11,926 nt of DNA from Candidatus Coatesiibacteriota bacterium. Its GTDB lineage: Bacteria > RBG-13-66-14. Position numbers and translations under genes: made by a program. The stretch spans positions 1-11,926 of the forward strand of contig WJMB01000139.1 in NCBI GenBank assembly GCA_014728185.1, given 5' to 3'. A model generated the notes under the pieces. The model did not search any database and was not told the origin of the DNA. It saw nothing but the letters and a program-made list of their open reading frames with translations. Positions 6,584-11,926 of the stretch are shown piece by piece. Numbering within the stretch: the first letter of the stretch is position 1; every line of letters begins with the position of its first letter.

Positions 6584-7438
6584 GTGACCTACGATCCCGG
6601 AAAACCCCTGGCCGTCGTCGCCGGTTCCGGCAAGCTGCCCGTCACCGCCGCCCGGCTCCACAAAGCCGCCGGCGGCCGCCTGCTGGTGGTTTCCCTGGCC
6701 CCGGAGAACGTCGACGAGCTGGCCGAACCGGCCGACGAGCTGGTCAGCTACAGTCCGGGCCAGGTCGGCCACATCCTCAAAGGGCTGTTCAAGCGTAACG
6801 TCCACCAACTGACCTTCCTGGGCAAGGTGCCCAAGCAGAGACTCTTCCAGGGCCTCAAGCTAGACCTGACCGCCATGCGCCTCTGGATCTCCACCCGCGA
6901 CAAGAGCGATCGCGGTATCATGACCCGGCTCTGCGAGGTGCTCGCCGACAGCGGTATCGAGGTCGTCAGCCAACTCGAGGTGCTCGACGACGTCTGCGCT
7001 CCGACCGGTGTGCTAACCCGGCGCAAACCCAACCCCGAAGAGTCCGCCGACGCCGAGTTCGGCCTGCGCATCGCCGCCGAGTCGGCCCGCCTGGGCATCG
7101 GTCAATGCATCATCGTCCGCGGCGGCGTCGTCGTCGCCGTCGAGGCCCTCGAGGGCACCGACGCCTGTCTGCGCCGCGCCGGCGAGCTGGCCGCCTCCGG
7201 GGGGCGGCTGTTCCGCGGCGGCCTGGTGCTGGCCAAGGTCGCCGGCATCGACCACGACCCGCGCTTCGACATCCCCACTGTCGGTAAACAGACCCTGGCC
7301 CGCGCCGCCGAGATCGGCGTAACCTGCCTGGCCGTGCAGAGCCGGATGACCATCTTCGCCGACGGGCGCGAAGAATTCCTCGCCGAGGCCGACCGCCTGG
7401 GCGTCGCCGTCATCGGTCGGGAGCTCTCGTCAACCTGA
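6584..7438 (+). CDS. lpxI: LpxI, UDP-2,3-diacylglucosamine pyrophosphatase
   Basis: A 284-residue enzyme of lipid A synthesis. It cleaves UDP-2,3-diacylglucosamine to lipid X and UMP at the inner face of the cytoplasmic membrane; LpxI replaces LpxH in many bacteria outside the gamma-proteobacteria. The former DUF1009 signatures are present: AVVAGSGKLP (10-19), VVVAVEALEGTDACLRRAG (182-200), GGRLF (206-210) and the catalytic segment HDPRFDIPTVG (224-234), where D225 fits the family's essential Asp. The length is normal for the family. The start is GTG with a weak AAAGG ribosome site 6-7 bases upstream; no better in-frame start exists. The gene stands alone, without lpxA, lpxB or fabZ beside it. 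It is transcribed divergently from the exported 590-residue protein and converges on the exported protein at 7795. It implies an outer membrane with lipid A-type lipopolysaccharide. Confidence 0.95.
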   Translation: MTYDPGKPLAVVAGSGKLPVTAARLHKAAGGRLLVVSLAPENVDELAEPADELVSYSPGQVGHILKGLFKRNVHQLTFLGKVPKQRLFQGLKLDLTAMRLWISTRDKSDRGIMTRLCEVLADSGIEVVSQLEVLDDVCAPTGVLTRRKPNPEESADAEFGLRIAAESARLGIGQCIIVRGGVVVAVEALEGTDACLRRAGELAASGGRLFRGGLVLAKVAGIDHDPRFDIPTVGKQTLARAAEIGVTCLAVQSRMTIFADGREEFLAEADRLGVAVIGRELSST

Positions 7439-7455
7439 ACGTTCCGCTAAGCAAC

Positions 7456-7644
7456 CCGAGACCTTCGCCAAACAGCCGCGATACACCCTGAATCGTTGGT
7501 CACCCGCGGGCCGGCGTTGGCACATTTCTTGCAGCAGGGCGGGGGACCTCGCTTGGTTATCACCCAGGTCATTTCCGCAAGAAATGTGCCAACGCCGGCC
7601 CGCTCGACAGCTCCGGTGCGCGGTCTGTTTGGCGAAGGTCTCGG
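7456..7644. repeat. Large imperfect palindrome (~190 bases)
   Basis: The outer arms pair perfectly over 20 bases (7456-7475 with 7625-7644, CCGAGACCTTCGCC and onward). The stem continues with CCGCG/CGCGG (7476-7480 with 7619-7623) and CACC/GGTG. An inner stem pairs perfectly over 27 bases (7506-7532 with 7577-7603, GGGCCGGCGTTGGC and onward), leaving a 44-base loop. A 12-base direct repeat, TCGGTCGGGAGC, lies at 7413-7424 in the 3' end of lpxI and again at 7641-7652 on the far edge of the palindrome. It may be a small mobile element or encode a structured RNA; no open frame explains it. Confidence 0.85.
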
Positions 7645-7742
7645 TCGGGAGCCGTGCCGTCAAGAGCCACCCAGCGCGACAGCTAGAGTCCTATTCCGGT
7701 GAGCCGTTCATCCCGGCGTTTAGGCTTGATTGTCAGACCCGA

Positions 7743-7774
7743 AACGAAGACGGCCCCGCGGGGCCGTCTTCGTT
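7743..7774. terminator. Bidirectional terminator between convergent genes
   Basis: A perfect 16-bp self-complementary stem centred at 7758/7759 (AACGAAGACGGCCCCG with its complement) lies between the convergent lpxI and exported-protein genes. It is followed on the plus strand by GTTTCAATT and on the minus strand by TTTCGGGTCT, weak U-tracts after a very stable stem. It lies 20 bases beyond the stop at 7795. Confidence 0.7.
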
Positions 7775-7794
7775 GTTTCAATTGGAGCGTTCGG

Positions 7795-8706
7795 TTAGAG
7801 CCCACCGGCTTTGATGGCCCCCCAACTGGTTTCGTCTACGGCGAAGCCGACCTGGAACCAGCTCAGGATGTCATTGGCCATGTACATCCGCTCCTCGCCC
7901 GAAGATTGGGTGCCGACGCTCTCGAGGGGCAGGGCGGCCAGCACGATGTACCAGTTGCCACCGTAGGCGCTGGAGCCCTCGTTGGCGATGATCGAGGCGC
8001 CCTGGTCCTCGCCGGAGGCGTTCTGCCAGGTAAGCGCCGTCCAGGCGCCGCCGGCGGTGCCCAGCAGGTCTGGATAGTTATAGGTGCCGGCGGCCCAGTA
8101 GATGGAGTAGGGCACGCCGTAAAGGGGATCGGAGGACGAACCGGAGCCGCCTATCCAGGTGTTGTCGACATATAGGGGGTTGGTGAAGTTGCGGCTGGGA
8201 TAGTCCAGGCCGATGTACTGGTTGAAGAGGGTCGAGTAGAGCTGGCCCTGGGTGCTGGTCTCGGCCACGCAGTTCCAGGCGATGTACATCCCGGAGAGCC
8301 AAACGCCGCGGTAGTCGCCGTTGGGGGTGGTCGAGAGGTACTCGACGATGGCGTCCTCTTCGTCCTCGGTCAGGGTGATGTGCCCGGCCGGGCCGTCGGC
8401 GGCGGAGGTTCCTCCGGAAAGGCCGGTGTACCAGATGACGGCGTCGTAGCCGACCAGGTCGTCGGCCTCCAGCTCGCTGGTATGGGTCAGGGTATCGTAG
8501 TAGAAGGGATGGCCGAAGATGTCGTCGATGGCGTCCTGGTAGTATTCGTCGAAGGAGAGGGGATCGTCGACGCCGTCGGTCTGGTCGGAGACCAGTAAAA
8601 CGCCGGGGTTGCCGGGACCACCGGGGCGGCTGTCGACGTCGAGGGCCGGGGAGACGGCGAGCAGCCCGGAAGCCAGCAGGACTATGATTAGGCATATCTT
8701 GCGCAT
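7795..8706 (-). CDS. Exported GATase1/ThuA-like protein with C-terminal SWGAIKA tail
   Basis: A 303-residue protein of unknown function. MRKICLIIVLLASGLLAVSPA is a signal peptide. Residues 35-150 have the alternating strand/helix order of class I glutamine-amidotransferase-like (ThuA-like) domains: GVLLVSDQTDG, YYQDAIDDIFG, LVGYDAVIWYTG, an acidic helix EDEEDAIVEYL and GVWLSGMYIAW where the nucleophile elbow would be, with Ser-Gly-Met in place of the usual Cys. Later, YGGNWYIVLAALPLESV and the helix ERMYMANDILSWF resemble the closing part of such secreted domains. The end, VDETSWGAIKAGGL, is shared with the neighbour at 9022-9777. The ATG at 8704-8706 is chosen because AAAGG lies 8 bases upstream and the signal peptide begins there; an ATG two codons earlier is also possible, and longer versions lack sense. 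Enzyme activity is not supported; a secreted or surface role is inferred. Confidence 0.8.
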   Translation of the reverse strand: MRKICLIIVLLASGLLAVSPALDVDSRPGGPGNPGVLLVSDQTDGVDDPLSFDEYYQDAIDDIFGHPFYYDTLTHTSELEADDLVGYDAVIWYTGLSGGTSAADGPAGHITLTEDEEDAIVEYLSTTPNGDYRGVWLSGMYIAWNCVAETSTQGQLYSTLFNQYIGLDYPSRNFTNPLYVDNTWIGGSGSSSDPLYGVPYSIYWAAGTYNYPDLLGTAGGAWTALTWQNASGEDQGASIIANEGSSAYGGNWYIVLAALPLESVGTQSSGEERMYMANDILSWFQVGFAVDETSWGAIKAGGL

Positions 8707-9021
8707 CGGCATCACCTTTACCGGAATTGGCGGGTCAGCGGGGAGCTCGGCGAGAGAACGCGATTTACGACGACGGCAGGCTCGATTCAGCTGATAAAGA
8801 CCCGCGGATAACTCGGGAGTCGGTCCCCAAAGCGCGGTGCATTTCAAGTCGCCCGTGGAGCGGTGGTTACGGATGAAGCGTTTCTCCAGGGGTGTCGCCG
8901 CGGACAGTTGGTGTCGTCATTTAGCGCCGTCATTTAGCGCAATGGCGTCGGGCGGCGGACCGGCGCACTGCTGCGAGGCGATTATACAGCCCCGCTATGC
9001 GCGCGCCAGTGGAGCAGACCG
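8707..9021. other. 315-base spacer between the two exported-protein genes
   Basis: No gene is seen. On the minus strand a perfect TATAAT (8981-8986) lies about 275 bases before the start at 8706, but with no clear -35 partner. A 13-base unit, CGTCATTTAGCGC, is repeated head to tail at 8915-8927 and 8928-8940. If the TATAAT is used, the repeat would lie in a long leader. Confidence 0.45.
8915..8940. repeat. Perfect 13-base tandem duplication
   Basis: CGTCATTTAGCGC occurs twice without interruption and without mismatch. Confidence 0.9.
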
Positions 9022-9777
9022 TTAATGAGAGCCGGCCTTGATGGCGCCCCAACTGCGCTCTTCGACGCTCATCGTCTCGGCGAGGAATCCCAGCAGGGCC
9101 TCCAGGTAATCGACCTTGGTCGAGTCGCCGTCGGCCAGCGAGGCGAAGAGAACGGAGCTGACCACGGTGCGGCCGCCGGCGGAGCGGGCCACGGCGCGGG
9201 CGTTGGAGATGTTGCCCATCGGGCGGCCGGTCAGGACCACCGTACCGCCGTCGTTGGTGAGCTCGTCGAGATAGTTGTCGGTGTAGTTGGTCTGGTAGCC
9301 CGGACAATCGAAGCTCAGTCCGGCGCTAAGCGTGCCGGGGACGCCGTCGACGGTCTCGGCGTTGCCATCGATGTAGCGGTCGCCGTCGTGGAGGTAATCG
9401 GCGCCGAAGAGACTCCAGAGCGCGGTCGAGTGGTAGTCGTAGCCGACGTCGCCGCCCTCGAGGTAGAGTCCCTTCCAGGCCGCGAAGTCCTCCAGGGCCT
9501 GGAGTTCGTCGTAACCCAGGGGCTGGGAGTTGGGGAAGGTGCCCAGCAGGACGAAGACCACGTCGTAGTCGTCCAGGTCCGTCGGCAGCACGTCGACGGA
9601 TTCGGTGGAGTGGCCCAGGTCGGCCAGGGCGTCGAGCAGTGGTTCTTCACTGCCGATCTGGCCGCCGCCGTCGGGGTCGTCGAAGGTGTAGCCGCCGTCG
9701 TAGTCGGCGACGAGAACCTCCAGGGCTCCGCTGACGCCGGTCAGCAGGCTCAGCAACAGGATCAGGGTGCGAAACAA
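9022..9777 (-). CDS. Exported GATase1/ThuA-like protein with C-terminal SWGAIKA tail
   Basis: A 251-residue protein of unknown function. MFRTLILLLSLLTGVSGA is a signal peptide, probably cleaved after SGA. The mature part starts LEVLVADYDGGYTF and continues with the helix EEPLLDALADLG, DLDDYDVVFVLLG, the helix DELQALEDFAAW and GLYLEGGDVGYDY, an order matching class I glutamine-amidotransferase/ThuA-like folds; the elbow has Gly-Gly-Asp instead of a Cys nucleophile. TVVSSVLFASLAD and the helix KVDYLEALLGFLA close the domain. The last 14 residues, VEERSWGAIKAGSH, match the end of the 303-residue neighbour. The start is TTG, but GGAGGA 5-6 bases upstream and the signal peptide directly after it make this start convincing. 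A good promoter lies 40-70 bases upstream. The protein is acidic, as expected of an exported product. Confidence 0.8.
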   Translation of the reverse strand: MFRTLILLLSLLTGVSGALEVLVADYDGGYTFDDPDGGGQIGSEEPLLDALADLGHSTESVDVLPTDLDDYDVVFVLLGTFPNSQPLGYDELQALEDFAAWKGLYLEGGDVGYDYHSTALWSLFGADYLHDGDRYIDGNAETVDGVPGTLSAGLSFDCPGYQTNYTDNYLDELTNDGGTVVLTGRPMGNISNARAVARSAGGRTVVSSVLFASLADGDSTKVDYLEALLGFLAETMSVEERSWGAIKAGSH

Positions 9778-9818
9778 GAGCTTCCTCCGCTCGAGAAGAA
9801 GGGGGTTCCAACGGTGCT

Positions 9819-9847
9819 AATATAGCGCGGCAAACGGTCCTTGGCAA
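9819..9847 (-). promoter_or_regulatory. Sigma-70-type promoter of the 251-residue exported protein
   Basis: Minus-strand TTGCCA (9842-9847) and TATATT (9819-9824) are separated by 17 bases, each matching five of six consensus positions. Transcription would begin about 35 bases before the TTG start codon. Confidence 0.7.
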
Positions 9848-9950
9848 GGCGGGGAGCGTCGCCGCGTTCGGATGTCGTCACTCGAGGATACGCAGGCGAG
9901 GGCCGATGAGTGTCCGAATTCGCAGCATCAAACGACCGCCGCCCGCCGGG

Positions 9951-10026
9951 TGGTGGGGCTGAGAGGAATCGAACCTCCGGCACGCGGTTTAGGAAACCGC
10001 TGCTCTATCCACTGAGCTACAGCCCC
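9951..10026 (-). tRNA. tRNA-Arg (anticodon CCT)
   Basis: The 76-base minus-strand sequence folds into a complete cloverleaf: acceptor GGGGCTG/CAGCCCC, D-stem GCTC/GAGC, anticodon stem GCGGT/ACCGC around the loop TTCCTAA, and T-arm GGAGG-TTCGATT-CCTCT. The anticodon at positions 34-36 is CCT, reading the arginine codon AGG. Discriminator A and the 3' CCA (9951-9953) are encoded. It lies 9 bases after the apt stop on the same strand and is probably co-transcribed. Confidence 0.97.
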
Positions 10027-10035
10027 GCGCTGGGA

Positions 10036-10554
10036 CTAGGTGTGGACCAGGCTGTAGATCGTATACCCGGCCAGCTTGTCACGTCCGGCGAGGAAGTCGA
10101 GTTCGATGACGAAGTCGAGGGCCAGGACCTCGCCGCCGGCCTTCTCGACCAGGCGCACCGTGGCGGCCGCCGTCCCACCGGTGGCCAGCAGGTCATCGAT
10201 TATCAGCACCCGCTGTCCCGACTCGAAGGCGTCGGTGTGGACCTCCAGGGTGGCGCTGCCATACTCGAGCTCGTAAGTCTCGCTGAAGGTCTTGGCGGGG
10301 AGCTTTCCCAGCTTGCGTACCAGCACCAGACCGCAGCCGAAGCGGTCCGCCAGGGCGGCGCCGAAGATGAAGCCGCGGCTCTCGATCCCGGCGATTACGT
10401 CGGGCGGGTTGTCCTTGTGCAGGGCCTCCAGCTCATCCAGGGTCTTCTGGAAACCCTCGGGATCGCCGATAAGGGTGGTGATATCCTTGAAACTGATCCC
10501 GGGCTTGGGGAAGTCTTCGATGACACGGATGTACTTCGACAGCTCCTGGCTCAT
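10036..10554 (-). CDS. apt: Adenine phosphoribosyltransferase
   Basis: A 172-residue cytoplasmic purine-salvage enzyme that makes AMP and pyrophosphate from adenine and phosphoribosyl pyrophosphate. Hallmarks are FPKPGISFKDIT (15-26), AGIESRGFIFG (55-65), VRKLGKLP (79-86), the flexible-loop stretch ETYELEYGSATLEVH (92-106) and the PRPP-binding motif VLIIDDLLATGGT (116-128). Length and order are those of bacterial Apt (170-183 residues). The ATG at 10552-10554 has AAAGG about 7 bases upstream. The frame is open for 109 more codons upstream, but these run into repeat sequence and lack family similarity, so they are excluded. tRNA-Arg follows directly, suggesting one transcript. Confidence 0.97.
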   Translation of the reverse strand: MSQELSKYIRVIEDFPKPGISFKDITTLIGDPEGFQKTLDELEALHKDNPPDVIAGIESRGFIFGAALADRFGCGLVLVRKLGKLPAKTFSETYELEYGSATLEVHTDAFESGQRVLIIDDLLATGGTAAATVRLVEKAGGEVLALDFVIELDFLAGRDKLAGYTIYSLVHT

Positions 10555-10628
10555 CGTACCGCCTTTGCGCTGCGGGCGACGCCGGCCGCCCGGAACGGTT
10601 GAGGTTGGTGGACTGGAGTTTCCGCGTG

Positions 10629-10637
10629 ATTTTAGCA
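10629..10637 (-). promoter_or_regulatory. Possible extended -10 element for apt
   Basis: The minus strand reads TGCTAAAAT, fitting the TGnTAtAAT extended -10 form, about 75 bases before the apt start. No good -35 hexamer is visible in the GC-rich run upstream. Confidence 0.35.
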
Positions 10638-10830
10638 TAGCCGAGCGCCGAGCGGCCAGCCGGCCGGCCGGCCGACCGACCGTTGAACTTGCAATAATTA
10701 CGATTAGCCGCAAGGTCGTATCCTTGATACCCCCTTGAGCTCTTGCCGTCAACCAGATTACTCCTCCAGCTAGCACATGAGATAAACGAGCAACAGCCCG
10801 CTTTCTCTTTCGTCGACCAGCATTAGCATT

Positions 10831-10858
10831 AGGCATCATAGAACGTGATCGGACCAAA
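10831..10858 (-). repeat. Copy of the TGGTCC...GATGCC motif (minus orientation)
   Basis: Minus-strand TTTGGTCCGATCACGTT followed by ATGATGCCT matches 3916-3958 and the transposase 3' end nearly base for base. TGG-TCC-GAT again runs in frame to a TGA. Confidence 0.7.
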
Positions 10859-11175
10859 AAGGCGGATACAGAGAGGTTCACCGAACAGGTATTCGCCGGC
10901 TGGGTGCGTCTAGCTTTGACCCGCTTCTACCAAGCGCAATCTTATTGCTTGATAATGATGCAGTTATGAGTCGAGTAGCAATCGGTTGGACGATAAACGC
11001 CGAAAATCTGGATAGTTGTTTATCCACCAGCATACTCCTTGTCCCCGCCCTTGCTGAATGCTTTGTAATCTCATGCGCTTCTGCCACCACTCGCGTTTTA
11101 CCAGCGGATTGCAAGCACACCCGGTTCGAACAGGGTTGACGAACTATAGCCTGTTATCAACTGACCTTATTATAA

Positions 11176-11278
11176 GGGATCATACTCCATGTCTGACCGG
11201 TATAATAATGTACTCCGTTGATAATACACATGTTGTAGCAGATACACCTTTCACTTTTCAGCAGTTCAAAGTGGCGGC
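11176..11278 (-). repeat. Copy 3 of the ~100-base repeat (minus orientation)
   Basis: The minus-strand reading aligns in order with 4131-4236: GCCACTTT, CTGC, AGGT, TATTATCAAC, GTACAT, CCGGTC and GTATGAT-CC. It is more diverged than the 3709/4137 pair, but the spacing is kept. Confidence 0.55.
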
Positions 11279-11452
11279 TGCAAGGTGCCTGCTTGGTGGA
11301 TAACCCGCCCTGCCTATTGGTTTGTAGTAAATGACCACCCGATTGCCGCCCGACTCATAACTGCCCCAATATCAAGTAACAAGACTGCGCATGATCGTAT
11401 GTGTATTCAAGCCGAACGCAACTAATCAGCCAATCCATGCTCGTGAAGCTCT

Positions 11453-11494
11453 CATTACCAGCCCTGATTTGGTCCGAACTAGTTCCCTGATGCC
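11453..11494 (+). repeat. Copy of the TGGTCC...GATGCC motif (plus orientation)
   Basis: CAGCCCTGATTTGGTCCGAA followed by TTCCCTGATGCC. The upstream part CAGCC-TGATTTGGTCC matches the minus-strand copy at 3916-3958, so this copy and that one share more than the transposase codons. Confidence 0.65.
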
Positions 11495-11523
11495 AAAAAA
11501 GCGGCGGACTTCCGGCCGCCCGA
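11495..11523 (-). terminator. Possible intrinsic terminator (minus strand)
   Basis: The minus strand has a GGCGG/CCGCC stem extended by one C-G pair around a GGAA loop and followed by six T (the A-run 11495-11500 on the plus strand). It follows directly on the motif copy at 11453-11494. No gene that would need it is visible in the window. Confidence 0.4.
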
Positions 11524-11926
11524 GACCACAAACTCCAAGGCCTTCCAGCTAACACACAGACTCGTCACAAGAATCCGTGCCATAAGCTCTGCTGATTGCC
11601 TCAGCTCGATCAAACACCGGTGAATCCGAGGGCCGTCACAGGCGACAGGCTGCCCACAGCCAGTCCTCCATTCTATCCTCCACCACTTGAAACATCCGGA
11701 CCAACCAGCGGGACCGACAGTTTACCGGCTTTACACAACCCTAGGGTGAAACAAAGCTAATGCCGCAGCTCTACCGGCACATGACGTCGGGTTAACTATC
11801 AGGTACTGACATCACAATCCGTTGGCTAGACAGACTCATCCCGGCGCAAGTGTTGTTACCGAAAACCCATAGCAAAGGCCGGGCGCCGGGGGTGGTATCA
11901 GGGTTTTTGCATAGCCCGCGATAAGC

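Larger units (their letters stand above)
10555..11926. other. 1.4-kb gene-free region with dispersed repeats
   Basis: No credible gene is present downstream of the apt leader; open frames are short and unlike known proteins. Next to apt is a GC-rich run of overlapping GGCC/GCCG units (about 10653-10682), then sequence clearly poorer in GC. Repeat copies are recognised at 10831-10858, 11176-11278 and 11453-11494, and a hairpin near 11495-11523. I see nothing recognisable in 10880-11170, 11280-11450 or 11524-11926. Confidence 0.6.

Noticed and set aside
8707..8847. 47-codon N-terminal extension of the 303-residue exported protein
   Set aside because: It would bury the signal peptide; the internal ATG has a better ribosome site.
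9025..9825. 266-codon plus-strand open frame opposite the 251-residue exported protein
   Set aside because: Valine- and glycine-rich shadow translation without family features; the minus strand has promoter, ribosome site, signal peptide and tail.
10555..10881. N-terminal extension of Apt by 109 codons
   Set aside because: Apt family proteins begin near the chosen ATG, which has a ribosome site; the extension crosses a repeat copy and GC-rich simple sequence.
11112..11145. T-arm-like GGTTCGAAC suggesting a tRNA
   Set aside because: The flanks cannot form a T-stem or acceptor stem and no anticodon arm is present.
353..11494. CRISPR array
   Set aside because: The repeat copies are diverged, in both orientations and irregularly spaced over kilobases; no cas genes are present.

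Overview
The window looks like a piece of chromosome from an uncultured, GC-rich, diderm (Gram-negative) bacterium. LpxI, a lipid A enzyme, implies an outer membrane. Three exported proteins carry signal peptides, and two of these end in the same short C-terminal tail. I cannot name the phylum from sequence alone; low coding density and a shared C-terminal tail suggest a poorly sampled candidate phylum, but this is inference.

Layout. 1-378: 3' part of an IS1595-type transposase, broken by two in-frame stops, followed by diverged repeats and a strong hairpin terminator. 628-1395 (-): DUF4388 (PatA N-terminal-like) protein. 1944-2942 (-): sugar-nucleotide nucleotidyltransferase. 3216-3386 (-): 56-residue Trm112-like zinc-ribbon protein with its own terminator. 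3387-4631: a 1.2-kb gene-free stretch made largely of decayed repeats in inverted orientation. 4632-6404 (-): 590-residue exported multidomain protein of unknown function. 6584-7438 (+): lpxI, divergent from it, with a good sigma-70-type promoter. 7439-7794: a striking ~190-bp imperfect palindrome plus a bidirectional terminator. 7795-8706 and 9022-9777 (both -): two exported proteins with a glutamine-amidotransferase/ThuA-like layout, both ending in a tail containing SWGAIKA. 9951-10026 (-): tRNA-Arg(CCT) with encoded CCA. 10036-10554 (-): apt. 10555-11926: a second long gene-free stretch with more copies of the same repeats.

The genes do not form one pathway. LpxI (lipid A), the nucleotidyltransferase (activated sugars, probably for surface polysaccharide) and the exported proteins all concern the cell envelope; apt and tRNA-Arg are housekeeping and probably share a transcript. 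Only about 60% of the window is coding, low for a bacterium. The gaps are visibly poorer in GC than the genes and hold a dispersed repeat family, one copy of which coincides with the 3' end of the dead transposase gene.

The most interesting points are the shared C-terminal tail on two neighbouring exported proteins (a candidate sorting or anchoring signal), the large palindrome next to lpxI, and the transposase-linked repeat family that fills the gaps.
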